Made by a program: the position numbers and the translations under genes | Shown: positions 22,059 to 31,164 of the stretch, in pieces | Numbering within the stretch: the stretch's first letter is position 1 | Layout: each line of letters starts with the position of its first letter | Source of the DNA: Citrobacter arsenatis | GTDB taxonomy: Bacteria > Pseudomonadota > Gammaproteobacteria > Enterobacterales > Enterobacteriaceae | Direction: 5' to 3' | Length of the DNA stretch: 64,000 nt | Assembly: GCF_004353845.1 (NCBI RefSeq) | Contig: NZ_CP037864.1 | Span: forward strand, 62,001-126,000 | Notes under the pieces: generated by a model | Told to the model about the DNA's origin: nothing | The model's database searches: none | Seen by the model: the letters and a program-made list of their open reading frames with translations, nothing else

Positions 22059-23134
22059 CTGTACTGATTCACGTTCTGGGATCGGATATCCCTCACCATA
22101 ACCAAACCGTGCTGCGGTTTTTCAACGACTCGCTGGCCGCGACGAGCGAGCACGCGCGCACGTTTATGGTCGCAGGTCAGGATGCGGGATTCAGTGAGAG
22201 CTGCCCGGCGTTATCGCTGAGTTTCTATAGTGGGAAAAAGGCGTTGGCCGACGCGGTTATTGCAAAGGCGAAAGCGGATCGCCAACAGCGATTCTTCTTC
22301 CACGGTCAGTTCAACACCAGTCTGTGGCTGGCGCTGCTGAGCGGGGGGATTAAACCGGTGCAGTTTTACTGGCATATCTGGGGGGCCGATTTATACGAAG
22401 TCTCCAGTGGGCTGAAATTCCGCCTGTTTTACCCGATTCGCCGTATGGCGCAGAACCGTGTGGGCTGCGTATTTGCCACGCGGGGTGATTTGCGCTATTT
22501 CGCCGAGCAACACCCGCGTGTGCGCGGTGAGTTGCTTTATTTCCCGACGCGGATGGATCCCTCGCTTAATAATATGAGCAGCGAGCGTCAGCGCAGCGGC
22601 AAGATGACGGTGCTGGTTGGCAACTCTGGCGATCGCAGCAATGAACATATTGCCGCATTGCGTGCCGTCCATCAGCAGTTCGGTGACACGGTGAATGTGA
22701 TTGTGCCGATGGGGTATCCCGCCAATAATACGGCCTATATCGACAAGGTTCGTCAGGCGGGTCTGGCATTATTTAGCACTGATAATCTGCAAATTTTAAG
22801 TGAAAAACTGGAATTTGATGCCTATCTGAGGTTATTGCGGCAGTGTGATTTGGGTTACTTTATTTTTGCCCGTCAGCAAGGGATCGGCACCTTATGTTTG
22901 CTGATTCAGGCAGGTATTCCGTGCGTGCTCAACCGTGAAAATCCCTTCTGGCAGGATATGGTGGAACAGAATCTCCCAGTGTTATTTACTTCTGATGAGC
23001 TCAATGAAGGTGTCGTACGCGAAGCGCAGCGCCAGTTGGCATCGGTAGATAAAAAGACAATCACCTTCTTTAGCCCGAATTATCTGCTGCCGTGGCACAA
23101 CGCACTGCGCATTGCTTCAGGAGAAACCGCATGA
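22055..23134 (+). CDS. wecF: TDP-Fuc4NAc:lipid II Fuc4NAc transferase
   Basis: Also rffT. 359 residues as in E. coli, glycosyltransferase family GT56, peripheral on the cytoplasmic side. It adds the third sugar, completing lipid III. Begins [20 protein letters not shown]; no classic short motif is obvious, so the assignment rests on overall similarity and operon position. ATGA overlaps at both ends, with wzxE and wzyE. Confidence 0.95.
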   Translation: MTVLIHVLGSDIPHHNQTVLRFFNDSLAATSEHARTFMVAGQDAGFSESCPALSLSFYSGKKALADAVIAKAKADRQQRFFFHGQFNTSLWLALLSGGIKPVQFYWHIWGADLYEVSSGLKFRLFYPIRRMAQNRVGCVFATRGDLRYFAEQHPRVRGELLYFPTRMDPSLNNMSSERQRSGKMTVLVGNSGDRSNEHIAALRAVHQQFGDTVNVIVPMGYPANNTAYIDKVRQAGLALFSTDNLQILSEKLEFDAYLRLLRQCDLGYFIFARQQGIGTLCLLIQAGIPCVLNRENPFWQDMVEQNLPVLFTSDELNEGVVREAQRQLASVDKKTITFFSPNYLLPWHNALRIASGETA

Positions 23135-24486
23135 GCCTGATGCAATTCAGCGGTCTGCTGGTGGTCTGGTTGCTCTCCACCTTGTTTATCGCCACGCTGA
23201 CCTGGTTTGAATTCCGTCGCGTACGTTTTAACTTCAATGTTTTCTTCTCGTTGCTTTTTTTACTGACGTTCTTCTTTGGGTTCCCGCTGACCAGCATCCT
23301 GGTGTTCCGCTTTGATGTGGCAGTCGCTCCGCCTGAAATCCTGCTGCAGGCCTTGCTGTCAGCCGCCTGTTTCTATGCCGTCTACTACGTGACGTATAAA
23401 ACGCGCCTGCGCAAGCGAGTAGAAGATAAGCCGCGCAGGCCGCTGTTTACCATTAATCGCGTTGAGGCCCATTTGACCTGGGTTATCCTGATGGCGATCG
23501 CGTTGGTAAGCGTGGGCATCTTCTTTATGCACAACGGATTCCTGCTATTCAGACTGCAATCCTACAGCCAGATTTTTTCCAGTGAAGTCTCTGGGGTCGC
23601 TCTGAAGCGTTTCTTCTACTTCTTCATTCCGGCAATGCTGGTGATCTATTTCCTGCGTCAGGACAGCAAAGCGTGGTTGTTCTTCCTGGTGAGCACCGTC
23701 GCGTTTGGATTACTGACCTATATGATTGTTGGCGGGACGCGCGCCAATATCATCATTGCGTTTGCCATTTTCCTGTTTATCGGCATTATTCGCGGCTGGA
23801 TTTCGCTGTGGATGCTGGCCGCCGCGGGCGTGTTGGGTATTGTCGGCATGTTCTGGCTGGCGCTGAAGCGCTACGGGATGAACGTTAGCGGTGACGAGGC
23901 CTTTTATACTTTCCTGTATCTTACGCGAGACACCTTCTCGCCGTGGGAGAATCTGGCGCTGTTGCTGCAGAACTATAACAATATTGAGTTCCAGGGGCTG
24001 GCGCCGATTGTCCGTGACTTCTACGTCTTTATCCCCTCCTGGCTGTGGCCTGGGCGGCCGAGTATCGTTCTCAACTCAGCGAACTACTTTACCTGGGAAG
24101 TATTGAACAACCACTCGGGGCTGGCGATTTCTCCGACGTTGATTGGTTCACTGGTGGTGATGGGCGGGGCGCTGTTTATACCGTTAGGCGCGATTGTCGT
24201 CGGATTAATCATTAAGTGGTTCGACTGGCTGTATGAGCTTGGCAATCGGGAAACTAATCGCTATAAGGCGGCGATTTTGCACAGTTTCTGTTTTGGCGCC
24301 ATTTTCAATATGATCGTTTTGGCACGTGAAGGGCTGGATTCGTTTGTTTCTCGAGTGGTCTTTTTCCTCGTGATTTTCGGCGTTTGTCTGCTGGTGGCAA
24401 AACTGCTGTTCTGGCTTTTCGATAGCGCGGGACTCATCCATAAACGAATCAAATCGCTGCCCCGGACACAGATTGAAGGATCGTAA
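23131..24486 (+). CDS. wzyE: ECA polymerase
   Basis: About 451 residues from the ATG in the wecF stop (ATGA), after CAGGAGAAACC. Multi-spanning inner membrane protein with ten or more hydrophobic segments; it joins trisaccharide units on the periplasmic side in a block-wise manner under WzzE control. Similarity to E. coli WzyE is high throughout (for example [20 protein letters not shown]). The ATG 39 bases upstream reads over wecF and is rejected. Confidence 0.95.
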   Translation: MSLMQFSGLLVVWLLSTLFIATLTWFEFRRVRFNFNVFFSLLFLLTFFFGFPLTSILVFRFDVAVAPPEILLQALLSAACFYAVYYVTYKTRLRKRVEDKPRRPLFTINRVEAHLTWVILMAIALVSVGIFFMHNGFLLFRLQSYSQIFSSEVSGVALKRFFYFFIPAMLVIYFLRQDSKAWLFFLVSTVAFGLLTYMIVGGTRANIIIAFAIFLFIGIIRGWISLWMLAAAGVLGIVGMFWLALKRYGMNVSGDEAFYTFLYLTRDTFSPWENLALLLQNYNNIEFQGLAPIVRDFYVFIPSWLWPGRPSIVLNSANYFTWEVLNNHSGLAISPTLIGSLVVMGGALFIPLGAIVVGLIIKWFDWLYELGNRETNRYKAAILHSFCFGAIFNMIVLAREGLDSFVSRVVFFLVIFGVCLLVAKLLFWLFDSAGLIHKRIKSLPRTQIEGS

Positions 24487-25226
24487 TGACAGATAACACA
24501 ACTGCGCCACTCTATTCGCTGCGCGGATTACAACTAATTGGCTGGCGCGATATGCAGCATGCGCTGAATTACCTGTTTGCCGAGGGATACCTCAGGACTG
24601 GAACGCTGGTCGCTATCAACGCCGAGAAAATGCTGACGGCAGAAGATAACCCTGAAGTGCGGGATCTGATTAACGCCGCTGAGTTCAAATATGCGGATGG
24701 GATTAGCGTGGTGCGTTCGGTGCGCAAAAAATTCCCGCAGGCGCAGATTTCACGTGTGGCTGGCGCTGACCTATGGGAAGCGCTTATGGCGCGAGCAGGG
24801 CAGGAAGGAACGCCTGTCTTTTTGATTGGCGGCAAGCCTGACGTTCTGGCACAAACGGAAGCCAAACTGCGTGCACAGTGGCGCGTGAACATTGTAGGTA
24901 GCCAGGACGGTTATTTTACCCCGGAGCAGCGGCAGGCTTTGTTTGAGCGCATTCATGCCAGCGGTGCGCAAATTGTGACGGTGGCGATGGGCTCGCCGAA
25001 ACAAGAGATCTTTATGCGTGATTGCCGCAAGACTCACCCTGAAGCACTGTATATGGGCGTGGGTGGCACCTACGATGTCTTTACCGGTCATGTTAAGCGT
25101 GCGCCTAAAATCTGGCAGAATCTGGGGCTGGAGTGGCTGTACCGTTTATTGTCGCAGCCAAGCCGTATCACTCGTCAGCTTCGCTTACTACGCTATCTCC
25201 GCTGGCACTACACCGGCAACCTCTGA
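24486..25226 (+). CDS. wecG: UDP-ManNAcA:lipid I ManNAcA transferase
   Basis: 246 residues, GT26 (WecG/TagA/CpsF). It adds ManNAcA to UndPP-GlcNAc. Family signatures are [20 protein letters not shown] near residue 45 and [16 protein letters not shown] near 165. Last gene of the ECA operon; its ATG uses the last base of the wzyE stop (TAATG). A hairpin follows. Confidence 0.96.
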   Translation: MTDNTTAPLYSLRGLQLIGWRDMQHALNYLFAEGYLRTGTLVAINAEKMLTAEDNPEVRDLINAAEFKYADGISVVRSVRKKFPQAQISRVAGADLWEALMARAGQEGTPVFLIGGKPDVLAQTEAKLRAQWRVNIVGSQDGYFTPEQRQALFERIHASGAQIVTVAMGSPKQEIFMRDCRKTHPEALYMGVGGTYDVFTGHVKRAPKIWQNLGLEWLYRLLSQPSRITRQLRLLRYLRWHYTGNL

Positions 25227-25242
25227 CGTCCTCTCTCCTCTG

Positions 25243-25276
25243 ATAAGTAGCGTGATCTGCTAATTACGCTACTTAT
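25243..25276 (+). terminator. hairpin after the ECA operon
   Basis: Perfect 11-bp arms ATAAGTAGCGT / ACGCTACTTAT with a 12-base loop, 16 bases after wecG. There is no T run, so it may be a weak terminator or a 3'-end stabiliser. The rest of the 278-bp gap up to yifK carries the yifK leader and an unassigned promoter. Confidence 0.55.
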
Positions 25277-25485
25277 TCACAACATTATCGCTGCTTTCTC
25301 ACACAATCTATTCATTTTTTGAATGCTTTAATTGCCATTTAAGCGATTTTAGGAAACCATTCGCAACAATCATTACAGTGCCGTGGTGTTTTTAGCGCCA
25401 ACCGTTAAGCGGTCGGTGCCGTATGGCCTGTTATGGCATAACAAGATGTACCCATAACGAGAACCGGTAATACCGGACAGCATGC

Positions 25486-25500
25486 AAACACAACAAGAGG
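25486..25500 (+). promoter_or_regulatory. ACA-rich yifK leader, GcvB target, with RBS
   Basis: AAACACAACAA directly followed by the ribosome binding site AGAGG, five bases before the yifK ATG. In Salmonella, ACA motifs at this place enhance yifK translation and are blocked by the sRNA GcvB. The sequence here fits that model. Confidence 0.6.
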
Positions 25501-25504
25501 ATTT

Positions 25505-26890
25505 ATGGCCGAAAACAAACCTGAGCTACAGCGTGGGCTGGAGGCTCGTCACATCGAATTAATTGCCCTTGGGGGCACTATTGGCGTTGGACTGTTTATG
25601 GGGGCTGCCAGTACCCTGAAATGGGCGGGTCCTTCGGTTCTGCTGGCTTACATCGTCGCCGGGCTGTTCGTCTTTTTCATCATGCGTTCCATGGGGGAGA
25701 TGTTGTTCCTCGAGCCGGTTGCCGGTTCATTCGCTGTTTACGCCCATCGTTATATGAGCCCCTTCTTTGGCTATCTCACCGCCTGGTCATACTGGTTTAT
25801 GTGGATGGCGGTGGGGATATCAGAGATTACCGCTATCGGGGTGTACGTTCAGTTCTGGTTCCCGGAAATGGCGCAATGGATACCCGCACTGATTGCGGTC
25901 GGATTGGTGGCGCTGGCTAACCTCGCCGCAGTTCGTCTGTATGGCGAAATTGAATTCTGGTTTGCCATGATCAAAGTGACAACCATCATTGTGATGATCG
26001 TCATTGGGTTAGGGGTGATTTTCTTCGGCTTTGGCAACGGTGGCCAGGCGATCGGTTTTAGCAACCTGACCGAGCACGGCGGCTTCTTTGCCGGCGGCTG
26101 GAAGGGCTTCCTGACGGCATTGTGTATTGTTGTGGCGTCTTACCAGGGCGTAGAGCTGATCGGCATTACTGCGGGTGAAGCGAAGAATCCACAGGTCACG
26201 CTGCGTAGCGCGGTGGGCAAAGTGCTCTGGCGTATTCTGATTTTCTACGTTGGTGCGATCTTTGTTATCGTCACTATTTTCCCGTGGAATGAGATTGGCA
26301 GCAACGGTAGCCCGTTTGTTCTCACCTTTGCCAAGATCGGTATTACCGCCGCGGCAGGGATTATTAACTTTGTGGTGCTGACGGCGGCGCTATCTGGCTG
26401 TAACAGCGGCATGTACAGCTGTGGGCGGATGCTCTACGCGCTGGCAAAGAATCGGCAGCTACCATCCGTTGTAGGAAAAGTATCTCGTCATGGCGTGCCG
26501 GTTGCTGGTGTGGCTATTTCTATCGCGATCCTGCTTATTGGTTCGTGCCTGAACTACATCATTCCCAACCCGCAGCGCGTGTTCGTTTATGTCTATAGCG
26601 CCAGCGTGCTGCCGGGCATGGTGCCGTGGTTTGTGATCCTGATAAGCCAGCTGCGTTTCCGTCAGGCGCATAAAGCGGCGATTGCCAGTCATCCTTTCCG
26701 CTCGATTTTGTTCCCATGGGCGAATTATTTGACGATGGCGTTCCTGATTTGCGTATTAATCGGCATGTATTTTAATGAAGATACCCGAATGTCGCTGTTT
26801 GTTGGCATTATCTTCTTACTGGCCGTGACGCTCATTTATAAGGTTTTTGGTCTGAATCGTCATGGCACAGCCCATAAATTGCGGGAATAA
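25505..26890 (+). CDS. yifK: APC-family amino acid permease YifK (threonine/serine uptake)
   Basis: 461 residues with about twelve transmembrane helices. The N-terminus [20 protein letters not shown] is the AAT (amino acid transporter) family signature, with [11 protein letters not shown] as the substrate-binding first helix break. Inner-membrane proton symporter; recent work on E. coli points to threonine, and the gene is also called thrP. It sits just upstream of the tRNA operon with no terminator visible between, so some tRNA-Arg may come from read-through transcripts, as reported for Salmonella. Confidence 0.93.
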   Translation: MAENKPELQRGLEARHIELIALGGTIGVGLFMGAASTLKWAGPSVLLAYIVAGLFVFFIMRSMGEMLFLEPVAGSFAVYAHRYMSPFFGYLTAWSYWFMWMAVGISEITAIGVYVQFWFPEMAQWIPALIAVGLVALANLAAVRLYGEIEFWFAMIKVTTIIVMIVIGLGVIFFGFGNGGQAIGFSNLTEHGGFFAGGWKGFLTALCIVVASYQGVELIGITAGEAKNPQVTLRSAVGKVLWRILIFYVGAIFVIVTIFPWNEIGSNGSPFVLTFAKIGITAAAGIINFVVLTAALSGCNSGMYSCGRMLYALAKNRQLPSVVGKVSRHGVPVAGVAISIAILLIGSCLNYIIPNPQRVFVYVYSASVLPGMVPWFVILISQLRFRQAHKAAIASHPFRSILFPWANYLTMAFLICVLIGMYFNEDTRMSLFVGIIFLLAVTLIYKVFGLNRHGTAHKLRE

Positions 26891-26992
26891 GCGACAAAAC
26901 GCACAAACCATGACCAAACGATAATTTATTTTAAAAAAGCACTAGACAGAAGACCGAGACCTCCGTAATATCCAGCCCCGCAACGGCGCTAA

Positions 26993-27069
<77 letters not shown>

Positions 27070-27124
27070 TTTAGTAAGGTGCCGGAGCTGCGGTGGTTTT
27101 AATACCGCGTAAAAGATTTGCAGT

Positions 27125-27201
27125 GGTGGCTATAGCTCAGTTGGTAGAGCCCTGGATTGTGATTCCAGTTGTCGTGGGTTCGAATCCCATTAGCCACCCC
27201 A
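27125..27201 (+). tRNA. hisR: tRNA-His (GTG)
   Basis: 77 nt counting the extra 5' G (position -1) that marks tRNA-His; CCA is encoded. Anticodon GTG in CTGGATTGTGATTCCAG, T arm GGGTTCGAATCCC. Confidence 0.98.
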
Positions 27202-27221
27202 TTAATTTAAAGTTGTGAAAT

Positions 27222-27307
27222 GCGAAGGTGGCGGAATTGGTAGACGCGCTAGCTTCAGGTGTTAGTGTCCTTAGGATGTGGGGGTTCGAGTCCCCCCCCT
27301 CGCACCA
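27222..27307 (+). tRNA. leuT: tRNA-Leu (CAG)
   Basis: 86 nt with encoded CCA, class II tRNA with a long variable arm (GTGTCCTTAGGATGT). Acceptor GCGAAGG, anticodon CAG in the loop of GCTTCAGGTG. By recollection E. coli leuT is 87 nt, the difference lying in the variable arm. Confidence 0.97.
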
Positions 27308-27348
27308 CGACTTAAAGAATTGAACTAAAAATTCAAAAAGCAGTAAAA

Positions 27349-27425
27349 CGGCGAGTAGCGCAGCTTGGTAGCGCAACTGGTTTGGGACCAGTGGGTCGGA
27401 GGTTCGAATCCTCTCTCGCCGACCA
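27349..27425 (+). tRNA. proM: tRNA-Pro (TGG)
   Basis: 77 nt with encoded CCA. Acceptor CGGCGAG / CTCGCCG, anticodon TGG in CTGGTTTGGGACCAG, T arm GAGGTTCGAATCCTC. Last tRNA of the operon, followed by a terminator. Confidence 0.98.
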
Positions 27426-27431
27426 ATTTTG

Positions 27432-27460
27432 AACCCCGCTTCGGCGGGGTTTTTTGTTTT
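27432..27460 (+). terminator. terminator of the tRNA operon
   Basis: AACCCCGC TTCG GCGGGGTT with an extra-stable TTCG tetraloop, then a T-rich tail. Confidence 0.93.
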
Positions 27461-27544
27461 CTGATTTTCCCTCCTCAGCCCTTATTCCCGCGAATTACCT
27501 CAAGTCTTAAAAAGTTCGAATCCATAGTTTTTGCAGTGCAATCG

Positions 27545-27567
27545 TGGCATGCGTTGTGCAATAATAT
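27545..27567 (+). promoter_or_regulatory. overlapping sigma-54 / sigma-70 promoter of glmZ
   Basis: TGGCATG-N4-GTGCA (27545-27560) places GG and GC exactly 10 bases apart, the invariant spacing of -24/-12 sigma-54 promoters. A sigma-70 -10 box TAATAT (27562-27567) follows, and both would start RNA near 27572. Overlapping promoters of this kind are known for the GlmY/GlmZ genes of enterobacteria. I saw no TGTC-N10-GACA GlrR site upstream. Confidence 0.65.
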
Positions 27568-27676
27568 ACGGGTAGATGCTCATTCCATCTCTTATGTTCG
27601 CCATCTGGCCTCATAAACTCAGGAATGATGCAGAGCCGTTTACGGTGCTTATCGTCCACAGACAGATGTCGTATTT

Positions 27677-27803
27677 TATATGCTAAATCATTCATGATGT
27701 GTCGAGACGGCCAGCACGGGAATCCCCCGGAGCTTACAAAGGTAAGTGACAGGGGTGAGCGTGCGCAGCCAGCGAAGAGACAGCGTGAAGGATGAAGCAT
27801 ATA
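27677..27803 (-). repeat. ERIC element inside glmZ (diverged)
   Basis: Full-length 127-bp enterobacterial repetitive intergenic consensus, opposite in orientation to the other two in the window. The core GGAGCTTACAAAGGTAAGTG and flanking CCCC/GGGG are recognisable. The termini are TATATGC / GCATATA instead of the usual TATACCC / GGGTATA, yet still pair perfectly, so both ends changed together. Confidence 0.85.
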
Positions 27804-27870
27804 GCCTCATCAAACACCATGGACATAACGTTGAGTGAAGCACCCATTATGTTGTCATACAGACCTGTTT

Positions 27871-27904
27871 AACGCCTGCTCCTTACCGAGCGGGCGTTTT
27901 TTTA
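27871..27904 (+). terminator. glmZ terminator
   Basis: AACGCCtGCTC ... GAGCgGGCGTT followed by seven T; the 3' hairpin and Hfq-type U tail of the sRNA. Confidence 0.88.
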
Positions 27905-27967
27905 TGCATATACACGTCATCCTTCAAGCTGCTTCCCGAATGATTTTTGTATACGATTGAAAAATAT

Positions 27968-27999
27968 GTAGGCCCGGTAAGCGAAGCGCCACCGGGCAA
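27968..27999. repeat. REP unit next to hemY
   Basis: GTAGGCCCGGTAAGCGAAGC followed by GCCACCGGGCAA, one REP palindrome just past the hemY stop codon. Confidence 0.8.
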
Positions 28000-28006
28000 A
28001 AGGGAA

Positions 28007-29206
28007 TTACTGCGGGGGATTGTTATTCTGCAGGGTCAACATCAGGCCATCACGACGCATTGTTGCGGCCTCTTCCGGCTGATGCAGCCTGTCCAGCGCG
28101 TCAGCAAGCCAGGCGTAATCATAGGCATCCGGGCGCTGCTTGAGGGCAGCACGGAAGGCGAGGGTGGCTTCCTGCCATTCGCCGTGCTTCATTAACGATT
28201 GCCCCAGCGTGCTCCACAGCAACGGACGATCGCCGACGGCTTTAATCTGCTGGCGCAGCACTTTTTCTATCTGTTCCGGGTTATTGGTTTTCAAACGCGG
28301 AATCGGCAGCACCAGACGGTCGTCATACTGGCGTTTCAGACCATCAATGATGACCTGCTGCGCCGTGTCATGATCGTCACACTCAATCAGATGTTCAGCC
28401 ATCGCCACCTGTAGGGCAACCTGGTGACGGGTTTTACGGTTCTGGTTTTTCCACCAGGCGCGTAGCCCCTCGCTGCCCTGATCGGCGCGAACCTGATCCA
28501 TCAGACCAACCCATGCCTGCTGTTCCAGCATAGCGCGGTGCTCGTCATCACCCACGTGCGCTTTTGCCATAGATGGAATGATATCCAGTAACGAACTCCA
28601 TGCGCCGGTGCGAATATAGGCCTGTTCAGCCAGACGTAGCACCTCCGGATGACGTGGCGTCACTTCCAGCAGTTTATCTACGCTGTGGCGTGCGGCATGA
28701 TTTTCATTACGCGCCAGCTGCAGGCGAACGCGAGCGATTTCTACCGGGATCGTATCATTCCCGGCCAGTTCAGCGGCACGCTCAAGGTGTTGGTTGGCAC
28801 GCGCTTCATCGCCACGTTGCTGAGCCGCTTCTGCCGCCAGCAGGTAATTCACTACCGGCTGTTCTGCATGATCGGCGTTTTTCGACATCAGTTTTTCAAC
28901 CTGCTGATAATCGCCTTCTGCCAGCTTGAGCAGCGCCTGCTCGGTCTGCTTACGGGCGCGACGACGCTTCCGACCAACAAACCATCCGCGGGTATGCGCG
29001 CCTGTACGGAAAATTCGGCGCAGCAGCCATTCAATCGCAAACAGGACGACCATGGCGACGATCAGGATGATCACCAGGCCCGTCACGCTGGTTTCGATAT
29101 TGTAATTATCCGTCTGGATCAGCACGTAGCCCTGATGACCGGCAATCATCGGGCCAACAACGATCCCGGCGATCAACAGCACAAAGAGCAATAATACTTT
29201 TAGCAT
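28007..29206 (-). CDS. hemY: HemY, TPR membrane protein of the hem operon
   Basis: 399 residues from the second of two tandem ATGs (29209 and 29206); the second lies 7 bases from GGAG and matches the E. coli N-terminus MLKVLLLFVLLIAGIVVGP. Two N-terminal membrane helices (about 3-20 and 42-62) precede a basic segment and TPR-like helical repeats, probably periplasmic or cytosolic scaffolding. Long annotated as protoheme synthesis related, but its exact role is unproven. Last gene of hemCDXY. Confidence 0.93.
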   Translation of the reverse strand: MLKVLLLFVLLIAGIVVGPMIAGHQGYVLIQTDNYNIETSVTGLVIILIVAMVVLFAIEWLLRRIFRTGAHTRGWFVGRKRRRARKQTEQALLKLAEGDYQQVEKLMSKNADHAEQPVVNYLLAAEAAQQRGDEARANQHLERAAELAGNDTIPVEIARVRLQLARNENHAARHSVDKLLEVTPRHPEVLRLAEQAYIRTGAWSSLLDIIPSMAKAHVGDDEHRAMLEQQAWVGLMDQVRADQGSEGLRAWWKNQNRKTRHQVALQVAMAEHLIECDDHDTAQQVIIDGLKRQYDDRLVLPIPRLKTNNPEQIEKVLRQQIKAVGDRPLLWSTLGQSLMKHGEWQEATLAFRAALKQRPDAYDYAWLADALDRLHQPEEAATMRRDGLMLTLQNNNPPQ

Positions 29207-29208
29207 CA

Positions 29209-30402
29209 TTATTCTCCTTGCGGCGCAGTTGCCGGAGCGTCTGTTGCCGGTGCCGGTGCCGGTGCCGGTACAGGAACGGCGGTGACCGGCGCTGTGGCAG
29301 GTTGCGCCAGTAAATTACGGACGCGGGTCTGCATTAGTTTGTCGAGAAGAGCCTGACTTTGCAGCGTTTCCGGTACGTCCATGCTGATGCTTTGTTGGCT
29401 CAGCTGGTCTACCTCGTCAAGGAAAGCTTTGGTCGTTGCATCGTCGGTGTCGTAGTAGGCGCGCACCCAGGTCGAGACGTTTTCCAGCGCCTGGCGGTAT
29501 GTTTCTTCCTGATGACGCGGCACAGCCTGGGCGGCCACTAACAGGCGGGAACGGATGTTTTCACGTAAGTAAACGTCCTGGTTCGGTGCCAGTAGCGGGA
29601 CGGCGGTTTCATCACGACGGCGCACGGTGATAAAGCTGTCCATAAAGTTCTGCCAGCTTTTTTGCAGATTGACGCGCCATTCGCTGATCGAGCTGGAAAG
29701 CTCGCTGCTGTCGGAATCCATCGGCGAATCGTCGGTGTCGTTGTCGGCCAGACGCAGGTTATCGATCTGATTAGAGAGCTGATTTACTTTCAGGATAATG
29801 CCGTCATAGTCGACCTGAGTCACCGCGGAGAGGCTCGCGATATCGTCGGTAATCGCGCGACGCGCGGTAATCAGGCTCGGGTCGTTCATATCCGCCAGGC
29901 TGGCGTCAGCGCTTTTCAGCAGCGCCGCGGCGGTAGTCACGTCCTGATCGCTCCATAATTTGCGACCGGCCAGTTTCACCAGGAAATCAGCCTGCGCCAG
30001 CAGCCATGTCCCGGCATCGCTGCCGGAGATAGTAGCGACTTTTTGCTGTACTTCATCAAGCTGTTTTACCAGCAACGCCTGCTGGCGAGTGGCTTCATCC
30101 AGCTGCGTTGCCTGCTGTTTTATAATGCCTTCCAGCTCAGCTTTTTGGCTTTCCTGCGCTTTTTGCAGTGCCGTCAGCTGGTTCGCCAGCGCATCGCTGG
30201 TTGCCGTTTGTGTTGTTGCCTGTTGTTTCCCCCAGCCGTATAGCCCAACGCCTGCTGCCAGAGCAATAGCAATCGCCACAGCGCTCAGAATCAGCGCCGT
30301 GCTGTTCTTACTCTTTTTTTCAGTATTAACTGGCTGTGACGTGGTTTCCACGGCCTCCCTGGTCTCTTCAACCACGGCGGAGGATTTTTCTTGTTCCGTC
30401 AT
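29209..30402 (-). CDS. hemX: HemX, membrane protein (uroporphyrinogen methyltransferase-like family)
   Basis: 397 residues (E. coli 393). A short acidic cytoplasmic head, one membrane helix ([20 protein letters not shown], about 33-52), a coiled-coil segment rich in Gln and Ala ([20 protein letters not shown]), then a helical domain. The C-terminus is a Pro/Ala tail encoded partly by four tandem GCCGGT copies. The name suggests siroheme methyltransferase, but no SAM motif is visible and enzymatic activity is doubtful. Starts 21 bases after the hemD stop; its own stop overlaps the first possible hemY ATG. Confidence 0.93.
   Translation of the reverse strand: MTEQEKSSAVVEETREAVETTSQPVNTEKKSKNSTALILSAVAIAIALAAGVGLYGWGKQQATTQTATSDALANQLTALQKAQESQKAELEGIIKQQATQLDEATRQQALLVKQLDEVQQKVATISGSDAGTWLLAQADFLVKLAGRKLWSDQDVTTAAALLKSADASLADMNDPSLITARRAITDDIASLSAVTQVDYDGIILKVNQLSNQIDNLRLADNDTDDSPMDSDSSELSSSISEWRVNLQKSWQNFMDSFITVRRRDETAVPLLAPNQDVYLRENIRSRLLVAAQAVPRHQEETYRQALENVSTWVRAYYDTDDATTKAFLDEVDQLSQQSISMDVPETLQSQALLDKLMQTRVRNLLAQPATAPVTAVPVPAPAPAPATDAPATAPQGE
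29246..29269. repeat. 4 x GCCGGT hexanucleotide tandem repeat in hemX
   Basis: Four perfect copies of GCCGGT; read on the minus strand they encode alternating Pro-Ala (PAPAPAPA) in the HemX tail. Length changes would stay in frame. Confidence 0.9.
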
Positions 30403-30423
30403 TATGGCATCCCATTATGAGAG

Positions 30424-31164
30424 TTATTGTAATGCGCGTAGTAGCGCATCGTTGTCGGCGTTATCAGCGACCTTAATATCTTGCCAGCCCAGTTCCCGGG
30501 CGAGGTGCGCCAGACGCTCACTGACGACCAGCAGCCGACAGCGTAGTAACCAGTGCTCACGATACCACTGCGGAATGAGCGTCCAGAGCTGTTGTAGCAT
30601 CTCTCCGCTGGTGACAACCACCGTGGTCACGCCACGGGATTGCCAGCGCATCGCTTCTTCCGCACCATCGTAATGTTTTGCACTGCGTTGATAACATTCA
30701 CAAAAATCGACATCAGCTCCGCGTGCCGTCAGGGTTTCACCTATCAGCTCACGGCCACCGTTGCCGCGTAATATAAGCGCGCGTTTTCCCGCAATATTTT
30801 GTAATTCAGGTAATTGTAGCAAGACTTCGCTGATTTCCCGATCCAGAGGGTAGCGAATATTGAAACCGCTAACGGTATGCAGCGCCAGCGCCGTAGTGCG
30901 ACCAATGGCAAAATAACCTGGAAGGGAGGGCCAGCTTTTCCCTTGCTGCTGAAGTTCGGCATCTGCAAAGGTGACGGCGTGCTGCGAAAGGACAAAAACC
31001 AGATCGTTCTCCGTCAGCGCCGACAGTCGGGAAGCAAGCGTTGCCAGTTCCCGACCCGGTGAAAACTCAATGAGCGGAAAACTCCAGGCCACCTGCCCCA
31101 GTGTGCGCAGACGGCTCACTAACTCTTCCCCTGCGGGAGACGGGCGGGTGACCAGAATACTCAT
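30424..31164 (-). CDS. hemD: uroporphyrinogen-III synthase
   Basis: 246 residues as in E. coli. It cyclises hydroxymethylbilane with inversion of ring D to uroporphyrinogen III, the precursor of heme, siroheme and B12. A two-domain protein with poorly conserved sequence; it opens [20 protein letters not shown], and [11 protein letters not shown] is the usual C-domain landmark. Its start overlaps the hemC stop as ATGA. Confidence 0.96.
   Translation of the reverse strand: MSILVTRPSPAGEELVSRLRTLGQVAWSFPLIEFSPGRELATLASRLSALTENDLVFVLSQHAVTFADAELQQQGKSWPSLPGYFAIGRTTALALHTVSGFNIRYPLDREISEVLLQLPELQNIAGKRALILRGNGGRELIGETLTARGADVDFCECYQRSAKHYDGAEEAMRWQSRGVTTVVVTSGEMLQQLWTLIPQWYREHWLLRCRLLVVSERLAHLARELGWQDIKVADNADNDALLRALQ

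Larger units (their letters stand above)
27572..27904 (+). ncRNA. glmZ: sRNA GlmZ interrupted by an ERIC element
   Basis: Bases 27572-27670 (from GTAGATGCTCATTCCATC) and 27804-27904 (ending in the terminator) correspond to the two halves of E. coli GlmZ, an about 207-nt RNA that activates glmS (glucosamine-6-phosphate synthase) translation with Hfq and is destroyed by RNase E with RapZ. Between them lies a 127-bp ERIC. Removing it leaves 206 nt, the expected length. The central stem arms survive on both sides: GGTGCTT (27644-27650) with AAGCACC (27838-27844), and GTCCA (27654-27658) with TGGAC (27820-27824). The ERIC thus sits at the apex of stem-loop 2. The glmS-pairing stretch GTTGTCATACAGACCTG is intact at about 27852-27868. 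The predicted RNA is about 333 nt. E. coli places this gene between aslA and hemY; here aslA/aslB are absent. Confidence 0.88.

Noticed and set aside
27507..27800. 97-residue minus-strand ORF
   Set aside because: It reads through the glmZ gene and its ERIC element on the opposite strand; no ribosome site and composition explained by the repeat.
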